Of a stretch of 64,000 nt of DNA, positions 27,929 through 36,352 are shown piece after piece (position 1 is the stretch's first letter; the number at the start of each line of letters is the position of its first letter). A model generated the notes under the pieces. The model ran no database searches and had not been told where the DNA came from. It was given only the letters and a program-made list of their open reading frames with translations. A program made the position numbers and the translations under genes. Source of the DNA: Inquilinus limosus DSM 16000 (GTDB lineage Bacteria; Pseudomonadota; Alphaproteobacteria; DSM-16000; Inquilinaceae); the NCBI RefSeq assembly GCF_000423185.1, contig NZ_AUHM01000005.1:310001-374000 (forward strand), written 5' to 3'.

Positions 27929-28273
27929 ATGAAACGCCCTGTGTCGACGCCCCAGAAACTCCAGCAGTCGATCGATCACCTGAAGGGGAGGCAACTCGGA
28001 CTCGAGTTGATGCTAGCGGCCTTCGTGCGCTCCGTCGTGCCTGTCGAGGAGCACGGCGACATGGCGAACGGGCTTTCCGTGGATTGCCATTCTGCGATCG
28101 ACGGCGTCCTCGTGGCGATGCCGGATGGCACCGTCAGGCCCGGTTTCGTGGCAGCCGACAATCCATCATTCCGGAGGATCGAGGACGCGGCTCGCGACGC
28201 CGTCGACGAGATCTGCATCCTCATCGCAGCCAATCGCTCGTCCGAAGATCTCGAAGCGCGAACGAAGACGTGA
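27929..28273 (+). CDS. Small hypothetical protein
   Basis: 114 residues starting MKRPVSTPQKLQQSIDHLKG with GGGAG seven bases before the ATG. The N-terminal half is helical; the middle reads VEEHGDMANGLSVDCHSAID and the C-terminal part FRRIEDAARDAVDEICILIA is amphipathic. No domain recognised. Composition is less GC-biased than its neighbours. It is convergent with the PotA-like gene. Confidence 0.6.
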   Translation: MKRPVSTPQKLQQSIDHLKGRQLGLELMLAAFVRSVVPVEEHGDMANGLSVDCHSAIDGVLVAMPDGTVRPGFVAADNPSFRRIEDAARDAVDEICILIAANRSSEDLEARTKT

Positions 28274-28336
28274 AGGCCGGGGACCGTGGCGTCGACCCCG
28301 GGCCGAAGACGTCGGCCAGGGTCGTGCGTTCGCGTC

Positions 28337-29431
28337 TCAGGCCGCCTCGCCCTCCAGCACCAGCACATCCTCGCGGCCGAAGGTGACGGTGACCGGCTGG
28401 CCACGCTCGGGCGGCGCCAGGCTGGGGCTGTTGAAGGTGTCGAGCGACACCGCGTTCTCCTGGAAGCGGACGCGAATGCGAACGACGGAGCCGAGGAAGT
28501 TCACATCCTCGATCGTCCCCTGCATGCGGTTGCGGTCGGCGCCGCGGTCCTCGGCCGAACCGGCGAGTGCGATAGCCTCCGGCCGCAGCGCCACTGAGCG
28601 GACCTCGCCGTCCCGGGCGTCGCCGACGCCCCGGGCGGCGATGATCTCCTGCCCGTCGATGCGGATCCGCTGCCCGGCGGCGTCGGTCACCTGGCCGCGC
28701 AGGATGTTCAAGGTGCCGACGAAGGAGGCGACGAAGCGGGTGCGCGGATAGTTGTAGATCTCGAAGGGCGTGCCGACCTGTTCGGCGTAGCCCTCGTTCA
28801 TCACCACGATCCGGTCCGACATCGACAGGGCTTCTTCCTGGTCGTGCGTGACGAAGATGGTGGTGATGCCGAGGTCGCGCTGCAGCGCCTTGATCTCGCC
28901 GCGCAGCGACACCCGGATCTTGGCGTCCAGCGCCGACAGCGGCTCGTCCAGCAGCAGCACCTTCGGCTGGTTGGCCAAGGCCCGGGCCAGGGCCACGCGC
29001 TGCTGCTGCCCGCCGGAGAGCTGATAGGGATAGCGGTCGGCGAGATGCGGCAGCTTGATCAGCTCCAGCATCTCCTTGACCCGCCGGCCGATCTCGGCCG
29101 CCGGCTTCTTCGCCACCTTCAGGCCGAAGGCGACGTTGTCGGCCACCGTCATGTTCGGGAACAGCGCATAGGCCTGGAACACCATCCCGACATTGCGCTG
29201 GTTGGGCCGGAGGCGGGTGACGTCGCGGCCGTCGATCCTGATCGCCCCGCCGGTCGGCGTCTCGAACCCCGCCACCATGCGCAACGTCGTGGTCTTGCCG
29301 CAGCCGGAAGGGCCGAGGAAGGAGATGAACTCGCCGCGCTTCACCGCCAGGTCGAAATTATGGACCACGGTGTTCTGGCCGTAGCTCTTGCGCAGGCCGC
29401 TGATCTCGAGGAAGTCGGTCGCCGGATCCAT
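28337..29431 (-). CDS. Polyamine/iron-type ABC importer ATP-binding protein (PotA-like)
   Basis: 364-residue importer ATPase with Walker A GPSGCGKTTTLRMVAG, signature LSGGQQQRVALARALA, Walker B VLLLDEPLSALD and a C-terminal TOBE-like domain (RSVALRPEAIAL). Start ATG 29431 (MDPATDFLEISGLRKSYGQN) has AGGTG upstream. It is last in an SBP-permease-permease-ATPase operon. The order and subunit sizes match PotABCD-type transporters; nearby ornithine decarboxylase makes putrescine/spermidine a reasonable guess, but Fe3+ or phosphonate cannot be excluded. Confidence 0.88.
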   Translation of the reverse strand: MDPATDFLEISGLRKSYGQNTVVHNFDLAVKRGEFISFLGPSGCGKTTTLRMVAGFETPTGGAIRIDGRDVTRLRPNQRNVGMVFQAYALFPNMTVADNVAFGLKVAKKPAAEIGRRVKEMLELIKLPHLADRYPYQLSGGQQQRVALARALANQPKVLLLDEPLSALDAKIRVSLRGEIKALQRDLGITTIFVTHDQEEALSMSDRIVVMNEGYAEQVGTPFEIYNYPRTRFVASFVGTLNILRGQVTDAAGQRIRIDGQEIIAARGVGDARDGEVRSVALRPEAIALAGSAEDRGADRNRMQGTIEDVNFLGSVVRIRVRFQENAVSLDTFNSPSLAPPERGQPVTVTFGREDVLVLEGEAA

Positions 29432-29469
29432 CCGTTCACCTGCTTGCGGCGCATATGCGGTCGAGAAGG

Positions 29470-30261
29470 TCATTGCATCGCCGGGGAGGCACCGCGGCGA
29501 CCGCGGCCGAAGAGCTGCAGCAGGCCCATGCAGGCCCAGGTGACGGCGAAGGCGATGATCGCCAGCGCCGCCGGCTCATAGGCCCGGTTGGCGCCGACCA
29601 GCTGCAGATAGGGACCGAAGGCCGGTCGGTTGAGGAGGCTGGCGAAGGTGAATTCGCCGATCACGATGGCGAAGGTCAGGAAGGCGCCGCTCAGCACCGC
29701 GGCGCGGACATTCGGCAGGATCACCCGGAACAGGATCCGGGCCCGGCCGGCGCCCAGGCTCTCCGCCGCCTCGGTCAGGGTGCGGACGTCGATCGCCCCG
29801 AGGCCGGTGTCGACCGCCCGGTACATGTAGGGCAGCGCCAGGGTGACGTAGCCGAAGGTCAGCAGCAGGTCGGTGCCGCGCTCGGAGCCGAGCAGCGGCA
29901 GGATCGAGGAGGTGTTGAACAGCTGGATGTAGCCGAACACCAGCACGATCGCCGGGATCACCAGGGGCAGCAGGGTGATGAATTCGATGACCGGGCGCAG
30001 CTTCGGCAGGCGCAGCCGCACCCAATAGGCGGTCGGCACCACCAGCAGCACCCCGACCACGATGGTGGCGAGGGCCAGCACGCAGGAATAGAGGAAGCTG
30101 GCCTGGAAGCCGGGATCGGCCAGCACGATGCGGTAGGCGTCCAGGCTGTATTCGCCGCGGCGCATGCGCAGCGAGAACTCCAGCGTGCCGATCAGTGGCA
30201 CCAGGAAGTAGAGCGTGCCGACGATGAGGGCGATCCAGGCGCCGATGCGGCTCTGCCTCAT
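29470..30261 (-). CDS. ABC importer inner-membrane permease (PotC-like)
   Basis: 263-residue permease with six hydrophobic segments and the EAA loop LTEAAESLGAGRARILFRVI LPN. Starts at ATG 30261 (MRQSRIGAWIALIVGTLYFL) overlapping the stop of the first permease (ATGA). Smaller of the two permeases, as PotC is relative to PotB. Works as a heterodimer in the inner membrane with the other permease. Confidence 0.88.
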   Translation of the reverse strand: MRQSRIGAWIALIVGTLYFLVPLIGTLEFSLRMRRGEYSLDAYRIVLADPGFQASFLYSCVLALATIVVGVLLVVPTAYWVRLRLPKLRPVIEFITLLPLVIPAIVLVFGYIQLFNTSSILPLLGSERGTDLLLTFGYVTLALPYMYRAVDTGLGAIDVRTLTEAAESLGAGRARILFRVILPNVRAAVLSGAFLTFAIVIGEFTFASLLNRPAFGPYLQLVGANRAYEPAALAIIAFAVTWACMGLLQLFGRGRRGASPAMQ

Positions 30262-31163
30262 CGCAGCCACCGTTCGCTGCGGGCGCGCAGCAGCATGTAG
30301 AGACCGTTGGACAGGCCGGTGATCAGGATCATGCCCAGCGCCAGGGCGTAGCCGAGATTGGGGTTGTGCAGCACGTCGCCGCGGATCTGGGCGTAGAGCA
30401 GGATCGGCACGATGTTGAGCGAGCTGCCGGTCAGGGCATAGGCGGTGGCGATGGCGCCGAAGGCATTGGCGAACAGCAGCAGCGTGGTGCCGACCAGGCT
30501 GGGCCACAGGATCGGCAGCGCGACCATGCGCCAGTACTGCCAGGTGCTGGCGCCGAGGATCGCGGAGGCCTCGCGCCATTCCTTCTTCAGCCCGTCCAGC
30601 GCCGGCGCCAGGATCAGCACCATCAGCGGGATCTGGAAGTAGAGATAGGTTAGGGTCAGGCCCCAGAAGCTGAGCAGGTTGAAGCCGGTCTGGTACAGCC
30701 GGAAGCCCAGGACGGGGGCGAGATAGGTGTCGAACAGGATCGTCACCAGGCCGAGCCGGCCGAGGGTGGCGATGAAGGCGAAGGCCAGCGGCACGCCGGC
30801 GAAGTTCGAGGCGACGCCGCAGAAGGTCATCAGCGTCGGCCGGATCCAGCCCGGCAGCCCGCCTATCACCGCGGCATAGGCCAGGAAGAAGCCGATCAGG
30901 GCGCCCAGCAAGGCGGAGGCGGCGCTGACGCGGATCGAGATCCAGTAGGCGTCGAGGATCGATTGCTGGAACAGGTCGCCGATGTTCTTGAACGTGAACG
31001 CCCCGTCCGGCGTCTGGAAGCTGCCGACCAGCAGATAGCCGGTGGGCAGCACCAGGAACAGCAGGGCGAACAGGAAGAACGGCGCCACCCCGAGCCAAGC
31101 CCAGGGGATCCCGCCCGATCGGGCCGGCGCGGCGAGGGGGGCTGCGATCGAGGCCTGGGTCAT
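30258..31163 (-). CDS. ABC importer inner-membrane permease (PotB-like)
   Basis: 301-residue permease starting MTQASIAAPLAAPARSGGIP, with an AAGG site. Hydrophobic segments begin at about residue 25 (WLGVAPFFLFALLFLVLPTG); the coupling EAA-like loop is EWREASAILGASTWQYWRMV. Second gene of the importer operon, overlapping the next permease. Confidence 0.88.
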   Translation of the reverse strand: MTQASIAAPLAAPARSGGIPWAWLGVAPFFLFALLFLVLPTGYLLVGSFQTPDGAFTFKNIGDLFQQSILDAYWISIRVSAASALLGALIGFFLAYAAVIGGLPGWIRPTLMTFCGVASNFAGVPLAFAFIATLGRLGLVTILFDTYLAPVLGFRLYQTGFNLLSFWGLTLTYLYFQIPLMVLILAPALDGLKKEWREASAILGASTWQYWRMVALPILWPSLVGTTLLLFANAFGAIATAYALTGSSLNIVPILLYAQIRGDVLHNPNLGYALALGMILITGLSNGLYMLLRARSERWLR

Positions 31164-31266
31164 CGGCGCCTTTTGAAGGAAACCTGCCGCGACGGGTGAA
31201 GACGCGGAAGGCCGCGCCGTCCTCCGGCCTCAGCATAGGGCAGGGGAGGGCGCGGCCTCCAGCACA

Positions 31267-32361
31267 TCACTTGACGTTGGCGCCGACCACCTTGTCCCAT
31301 TCCTTGGTGATGATCGCGCTGGCCTTGTTCTGGTCCTCGAGGCTCGGGAACACGGCCGCGGTATAGGCCTCGGCCGGCGGCAGGGCCTTCATCAGATCCT
31401 CGGGGATCTTCTTGGTGTCGACCAGGTTCTGGAACCGGATCGGGTGGCAGTATCCCTTCAGGTAGCCGAGCTGGCCCTCATCCGAATACAGATGCTCCAT
31501 CCACAGCTTGGCGGCGTTCGGATGCGGCGCATAGGCGCTGATCGCCTGAACATAGACGCCGGCGACGACGCCGGTCTTCGGCACCACGATCTCGATCGGC
31601 GGATTGCCCTTCAGCGTGTCGCGGTCGTTGAGGGCGAGATAGTCCCAGCGGATCACGATCGGGGTGGCGCCCTGGGCCAGCGAGGCGGCCTTGCCGATGG
31701 TCGGCACGAAGTTGCCGGCCTTGTTGAGATCGGCGAAGAACTTCAGCCCGGCCTCGGCGGCCTTCTCGGGGTCCTTCTCGGTCGACAGGCCGGCGGCCAG
31801 GACGCCCAGGATCGCCTGGTTAGAGGTGCGCGGGTCGCCGGCGAGGGCGACGGAGTTGGCGTAATCGGAGGCCAGCAGGTCCTTCCAGTCGGCCGGGATC
31901 TTGCTGACGATGTCCTTGTTCACCTCGAAGGCCAGCACGCCGTAATAGTCGCCGTACCAGTAGCCCTCCGGATCCTTGGCGCTGTCCGGGATCGTGTCCC
32001 AGGTCGACACCTTGTACGGCGCGATCAGCCCTTCGGCCTTGGCCGACGGCCCGAAGGACAGGCCGACATCGATCACGTCGGGGGCTTGGGGGCCGCGATT
32101 CCCTTTGTTCGCCTTGATCGCCTCGATCTCGTCGCCCGAGCCGGCGTCGGGGTTCAGCTCGTTGACCTTCAGGCCGTACTTGGCCTTGAAGCTGTCGATG
32201 ATCGCGCCGTAGCCGCACCAGTCGTGGGGCAGGGCGATGGTGGTCAGCTCGCCCTCCGCCTTCGCCGCGGCGATCAGCTCGGCCGACGGTTCGGCCCGGG
32301 CGGCGGAGGCGACGAGCGCCAGGGCCGAGATCGACAGCACGGATGTCCACGTCGCCTTCAT
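31267..32361 (-). CDS. ABC importer extracellular solute-binding protein (PotD/AfuA-like)
   Basis: 364-residue periplasmic binding protein with a Sec signal peptide (MKATWTSVLSISALALVASA, cleavage after ARA). The mature part starts EPSAELIAAAKAEGELTTIA and includes DVGLSFGPSAKAEGLIAPYK and GYWYGDYYGVLAFEVNKDIV, the hinge region of type II binding proteins for polyamines, iron or related solutes. Acidic aromatic residues in the presumed cleft would suit a cationic ligand, but the ligand is not proven. The start at 32361 fits a G-rich ribosome site (GGGGG); an earlier GTG at 32382 would add seven residues. Confidence 0.88.
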   Translation of the reverse strand: MKATWTSVLSISALALVASAARAEPSAELIAAAKAEGELTTIALPHDWCGYGAIIDSFKAKYGLKVNELNPDAGSGDEIEAIKANKGNRGPQAPDVIDVGLSFGPSAKAEGLIAPYKVSTWDTIPDSAKDPEGYWYGDYYGVLAFEVNKDIVSKIPADWKDLLASDYANSVALAGDPRTSNQAILGVLAAGLSTEKDPEKAAEAGLKFFADLNKAGNFVPTIGKAASLAQGATPIVIRWDYLALNDRDTLKGNPPIEIVVPKTGVVAGVYVQAISAYAPHPNAAKLWMEHLYSDEGQLGYLKGYCHPIRFQNLVDTKKIPEDLMKALPPAEAYTAAVFPSLEDQNKASAIITKEWDKVVGANVK

Positions 32362-32740
32362 GTCACAACCCCCGTTGTTCACCAGTCTGTTGTCCGGATT
32401 TTAGGAAAATTTCCGAATTCGAAGTCGAGCGCGCGGTCAAATCCGGATTCCGGCGCGGACGCGGCGGGACTGTGTTGCGCTGCCCAGTCCTTGTCAAGGA
32501 GAGTCCCGATGAAATCTCCGTAATCGAGCGACCTCCGCCCGGCCAGGACATGGCAGGTGCCACACAACTTTAGACAAACTGTAATAATAACGTCACGAAA
32601 CTTTGCGCCCGTCAACGACTCCCTGCAGCGGCACGATCCGTCGCATCGAGGATCGATCGGGTCGGGGCCGGGCTTTCGCCGCCCGCCGCCGCTGGCTATG
32701 GTGCGGCCTCCGATTCACTCAAGCGAGCGGGAACCGACCC
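32362..32740. promoter_or_regulatory. Divergent promoter region between the importer and ridA
   Basis: 379 bases without a gene. It holds the palindrome GGAAAATTTCC at 32404-32414 next to GAATTC, about 45 bases upstream of the importer start, and an AT-rich block near 32570-32605 (TTTAGACAAACTGTAATAAT) that probably contains promoter elements for one or both directions. No RNA motif recognised. Confidence 0.45.
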
Positions 32741-33205
32741 ATGGCAGGAAGCATCGAAGCGCGGCTGCGGGAGAAGGGCATCACCCTGCCCGCGGTGGCG
32801 GCGCCGGCGGCGAACTACGTCCCCTCCGTCATCTCCGGCAATATGCTCTACGTCTCCGGCCAGGTGCCCTTCGTCGACGGCAAGATCAGCCACACCGGCA
32901 AGCTCGGCGCCGAGTTCGCGGTCGAGGACGGCTACGCCTGCGCCCGGATCTGCGCCATCAACATCCTGGCGGCCGCCAAGGCGGCGCTGGGCGACCTCGA
33001 CCGCGTCGTCCGGGTGGTGAAGCTGGGCGGCTTCGTCAATTCGACGCCGGACTTCACCGACCAGCCGAAGGTGGTCAACGGCGCCTCCGACCTGATGGCC
33101 GAGGCCTTCGGCGATGCCGGCAAGCATGCCCGCGCCGCCGTCGGCGTCGCCCAGCTGCCGCTCGGCTGCGCCGTCGAGGTCGAGGCGATCTTCGAGATCC
33201 GGTAG
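32741..33205 (+). CDS. RidA family protein (YjgF-like, longer subgroup)
   Basis: 154-residue RidA-fold protein of the subgroup with N-terminal extension: MAGSIEARLREKGITLPAVA, AANYVPSVISGNMLYVSGQV, DGYACARICAINILAAAKAA and LPLGCAVEVEAIFEIR with the final Glu. Members hydrolyse reactive enamine or imine intermediates from PLP enzymes, and an ornithine decarboxylase lies nearby. Start chosen at 32741, after GCGGGAACC. It is followed by the SpoU methyltransferase 24 bases later. Confidence 0.9.
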   Translation: MAGSIEARLREKGITLPAVAAPAANYVPSVISGNMLYVSGQVPFVDGKISHTGKLGAEFAVEDGYACARICAINILAAAKAALGDLDRVVRVVKLGGFVNSTPDFTDQPKVVNGASDLMAEAFGDAGKHARAAVGVAQLPLGCAVEVEAIFEIR

Positions 33206-33229
33206 GCGCCTCTTCCGGCAGGAGGGGCG

Positions 33230-33988
33230 ATGGCCGAGCGCATCATCGAGAGCCCGGACAATCCGCGCGCCAAGCTGTGGGCGGCGCTGCTGGAGAGCCG
33301 CGGCCTACGCAAGCATCGCCGCTTCCTGCTGGCCGGGCGCAAGACCGTGCGCGAGGCGCTGGCGCGGCATCCCGAACAGTTCGAGTCCCTGCTGCTGCCG
33401 CCCGGCGCCGAGGATCTGTCGGCACCGCCCGAGCTGGAACGCATCCGTCTCGGCCGGGCGCTGTTCGACCGGCTCGACGTCTCGGGCACCGGCCTGCCGA
33501 TCCTGGTCGGGCTGGTGCCGGAGATGCCGGCGATCGACCTGGCCCGGCCGCCCGAGGGGCTGGAGCTGGTCTGCGCCCTCGGCGACCCCAGCAATCTCGG
33601 CGCGCTGCTGCGCAGCGCCGCCGCCTTCGCCGTGTCGCGGGTGATCCTGCTGGCCGATGCGGCGCATCCGTTCCACCCGAAATGCCTGCGCGCGGCGTCG
33701 AACGCGCAGTTCGCGCTGGAGCTGCGGCGCGGCCCGGCCTGGGCCGGTCTGGCGCAGGCCGCCGGGCCGCTGCTGGCGTTGGACGCGGAGGGGGAGGATC
33801 TGTCGGGCTTCGCCTGGCCGCGCGACCTTCGGCTGGTCCTGGGCGAGGAGGGGCTTGGCGTCCCGACTGGTCTGGCCGTGCAGCGCCTGGCGATCCCGAC
33901 CACCGGCGCGGTCGAATCGCTCAACGCCACCGTCGCCGCCAGCCTGGCGCTGTACGGGCACTATCTGGCGATGCGGGCGGCGACTTGA
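33230..33988 (+). CDS. TrmH/SpoU family RNA 2'-O-methyltransferase
   Basis: 252-residue SPOUT enzyme. N-terminal substrate-binding domain (HRRFLLAGRKTVREALARHP), then the three SPOUT motifs: GDPSNLGALLRSAAAF, LVLGEEGLGVP and IPTTGAVESLNATVAASLAL, which form the trefoil knot that binds S-adenosylmethionine. Target is a ribose in rRNA or tRNA; the specific site cannot be assigned. An AGGAGG site precedes the ATG. The gene ends beside a large palindromic repeat. Confidence 0.92.
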   Translation: MAERIIESPDNPRAKLWAALLESRGLRKHRRFLLAGRKTVREALARHPEQFESLLLPPGAEDLSAPPELERIRLGRALFDRLDVSGTGLPILVGLVPEMPAIDLARPPEGLELVCALGDPSNLGALLRSAAAFAVSRVILLADAAHPFHPKCLRAASNAQFALELRRGPAWAGLAQAAGPLLALDAEGEDLSGFAWPRDLRLVLGEEGLGVPTGLAVQRLAIPTTGAVESLNATVAASLALYGHYLAMRAAT

Positions 33989-33990
33989 GC

Positions 33991-34172
33991 GTTTTCAAGT
34001 CCCCCCTCCCCTTGCGGGAGGGGGGCAGGGGGAGGGGTCTGCGCGCGTCCGCGCGCGAATGTGCAAAGCACAGGCCTCGCCGTCGAGACCGGAGCGCAAA
34101 AGTCAGGCCGGCTCTGGCGGTGAAAACCCCCTCCCCCTACCCCCTCCCGCGAGGGGAGGGGGGACTCAAAAC
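33991..34172. repeat. 182-bp inverted-repeat element between convergent genes
   Basis: The left arm (33991-34037) starts GTTTTCAAGTCCCCCCTCCC and the right arm (34127-34172) is its near-exact complement. A GC-rich interior contains the GCGCGCGTCCGCGCGC palindrome. It begins 2 bases after the methyltransferase stop and ends 4 bases before the GNAT stop, so it may act as a bidirectional terminator. A remnant of the same arm sequence occurs at about 46407-46432. Confidence 0.75.
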
Positions 34173-34176
34173 AGGA

Positions 34177-34707
34177 TCAGGCCACCGCCATCTCGGCCGG
34201 CTCGTACCGTACCGGCAGGCCGTCGGCGCGGCCGATCATGCCGCGGGCGCCGGCCAGGGCGCCCGGCACCAGCTCGAGCCCGAGCAGCCGGCTGTAGTCG
34301 ACCGGCCCCGGCAGCATCAGGCCGAGGGTCAGGTCGCGGCGGAAGCCGAAGCGGCGGTAGTAGGGCTCGTCGCCGACCAGGATCACGCTCCGGTGGCCGA
34401 AGGCCGCGGCGCGCGACAGCCCGGCCCGCATCAGCCGCGAGCCGATGCCGCTCGAGCGCAGCCCCTCGGCGACCGCGAGCGGGCCGAGCAGCAGCGTCTC
34501 GCCGACGCCGTCGACATGGATCGGCCAGAAGCGCAGCGTGCCGACCAGCTCGCCATCCTCCAGCGCGACGAGGCCGAGCTCGTTGACCGGCCGGACCCCG
34601 TCGCGCAGCCGGTAGACGGTCTTGCCGAAGCGCCCCTCGCCGAAGCTGTCGGCCACGAGCTCCTCGATGGCGGCCGCGTGGCGCGGCCGCTCCCGCATGA
34701 TGTCCAT
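34177..34707 (-). CDS. GNAT family N-acetyltransferase (YhbS-like)
   Basis: 176-residue GNAT enzyme: acetyl-CoA motif LLLGPLAVAEGLRSSGIGSR followed by LMRAGLSRAAAFGHRSVILV and GDEPYYRRFGFRRDLTLGLM. This arrangement is typical of the YhbS/COG3153 group with unknown acceptors. ATG 34707 is chosen; a GTG at 34722 would add five residues. It follows the ornithine decarboxylase by 26 bases and may be co-transcribed with it, so acetylation of a polyamine is conceivable (inference). Confidence 0.87.
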   Translation of the reverse strand: MDIMRERPRHAAAIEELVADSFGEGRFGKTVYRLRDGVRPVNELGLVALEDGELVGTLRFWPIHVDGVGETLLLGPLAVAEGLRSSGIGSRLMRAGLSRAAAFGHRSVILVGDEPYYRRFGFRRDLTLGLMLPGPVDYSRLLGLELVPGALAGARGMIGRADGLPVRYEPAEMAVA

Positions 34708-34733
34708 GACCCGAATCCCCACCCGTATGAGGT

Positions 34734-35864
34734 TCAGATGTAGTAGGCCTTGAGGGGCGCGAAGCCGTTGAAGGCGACCGCCGAATAGGTCGTCGTGTAG
34801 GCGCCGGTGCCGTGGATCAGCACCTTGTCGCCGATCGCGAGCGAAACCGGCATCGGGTAGGGCGTCTTCTCGTACAGCACATCGGCGCTGTCGCAGGTCG
34901 GGCCGGCCAGGATCGCCGGCTCGGCGGCATCGCCGTCATGCGCGGTGGTGATCGGGTACCGGATCGCCTCGTCCATCGTCTCGGCCAGGCCGCCGAACTT
35001 GCCGATGTCGAGATAGACCCAGCGGGTGTTGTCGTTCGCCGACTTGTTCGAGATCAGCACGACCTCGGTCTGGATCACGCCGGCATTGCCGACCATGCCG
35101 CGGCCCGGCTCGATGATGGTCTCGGGCAGGCGGTTGCCGAAGTGATGGCGCAGGCTGGCGTCGATGGCCCGGCCATAGGCCTCCGGCGTCGGCACCTCCT
35201 TCAGGTACCTGGTCGGGAAGCCGCCGCCGAGATTGACCATCTTCAGCTCGACGCCCTTGGCCGCCAGGTCGCGGAAGATCGCGGCCGCCGACTCCAGCGC
35301 CTGGTCCCAGGCGCCGGTGTCGCGCTGCTGCGACCCGACATGGAACGACACGCCATAGGGGTCGAGGCCGAGGCCCGGCGCCATCGCCAGCAGCTCGCGC
35401 GCCATCGACGGCTCGCAGCCGAACTTGCGCGACAGCGGCCACTCGGCGCCCTCGCCCGAGGTCAGGATGCGGCAGAACACGCGGCTGCCCGGCGCGACCT
35501 CGGCGATCTTGCGCAGCTCCGCCTCGCTGTCGAAGGCGAACAGGCGCACGCCGAGCGCATAGGCGGTGGCGATGTCGACCCGCTTCTTGATGGTGTTACC
35601 GAAGGAGATGCGGTCCGGGGTGGCGCCGGCGGCCAGCGCGTCGCGGATCTCCACGACGCTCGCCGTGTCGAAGCACGAGCCCAGCGAGGCCAGCAGCGAC
35701 AGGATCTCCGGCGCCGGGTTGGCCTTCACCGCGTAGAAGATGCGGCTGTCGGGCAGGGCTTCGGCCAGCGCCCGGTAGTTGCCGGCGACCACGTCGAGGT
35801 CAAGGACGAGGCACGGCGTCTCCGGACGTCGCTCTTCGAGAAAGGAAGCGATCTTGGTGTTCAT
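34734..35864 (-). CDS. PLP-dependent ornithine/lysine decarboxylase (group IV fold)
   Basis: Alanine-racemase-fold decarboxylase making putrescine (or cadaverine) from ornithine (or lysine), 376 residues. PLP Lys47 is in FYAVKANP; HVGSQ, NLGGGFPTRY and IIEPGRGMVGNAG form the phosphate-binding and barrel motifs; GPTCDSADVL contains the catalytic Cys and Asp. The start at 35864 (MNTKIASFLEERRPETPCLV) lies 10 bases after GGGGGAG; an in-frame ATG-like extension to 35888 is rejected. The long upstream leader suggests RNA-level control. Confidence 0.93.
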   Translation of the reverse strand: MNTKIASFLEERRPETPCLVLDLDVVAGNYRALAEALPDSRIFYAVKANPAPEILSLLASLGSCFDTASVVEIRDALAAGATPDRISFGNTIKKRVDIATAYALGVRLFAFDSEAELRKIAEVAPGSRVFCRILTSGEGAEWPLSRKFGCEPSMARELLAMAPGLGLDPYGVSFHVGSQQRDTGAWDQALESAAAIFRDLAAKGVELKMVNLGGGFPTRYLKEVPTPEAYGRAIDASLRHHFGNRLPETIIEPGRGMVGNAGVIQTEVVLISNKSANDNTRWVYLDIGKFGGLAETMDEAIRYPITTAHDGDAAEPAILAGPTCDSADVLYEKTPYPMPVSLAIGDKVLIHGTGAYTTTYSAVAFNGFAPLKAYYI

Positions 35865-36352
35865 CGGTGAGGCACTCCCCCACGGCAAGCCAGTTCAAAC
35901 CCAACCGTTGCCTGAGGCGCCCCGCCTCTGCTCACCGGCGACGAAACCCGGCGGCACATGCGGATCCGGATCGCAGAGACGGGATCGCGGGACGACGCCA
36001 TGGGCGCCACCCGGGAACACCATCCAGACAATCACGGAAGAGGAACCCTCTCCGCACATGCAACCGAAAAACTTCTCTTCAACCCAGCCGGCCGAAGCCG
36101 GACAGACCGAGGAGACGCGTGACGTCGTTGCTGTGCCCACCTTGGGTCGGTGCTTGGTTCGACCGGGTGGGCCGGGGCACGTGCGAATACGTTCCGAGGC
36201 GTCAAATACGGTCGGTGCCCCCCTGATGCAAGTGAAATTTTATCGATGAAGAATTTATCCCGTCGCCGTGGCGCCACAGCCTCAGCCGATTTCTAAATTC
36301 CGCCTCATTTCGTCTTGATATTGCGGGATTCTCGCGAGATAAGTTTCGCATC
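35865..36352 (-). promoter_or_regulatory. Long structured 5' leader of the decarboxylase gene, candidate speF-type RNA
   Basis: 488 bases without a convincing gene. Read on the minus strand it contains a CCGGC-TTCG-GCCGG hairpin (complement at about 36087-36100) followed by TTGAAGAGAAGTTTTTCGG, then GCGGAGAGGGTTCCTCTTCC and further pairable blocks before the ribosome site. Alphaproteobacterial ornithine decarboxylase genes are known to carry the speF leader RNA; position and length agree, but I cannot fold or match the Rfam model here. The far part (36241-36352) also holds the promoter side of PBP1A. Confidence 0.5.
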
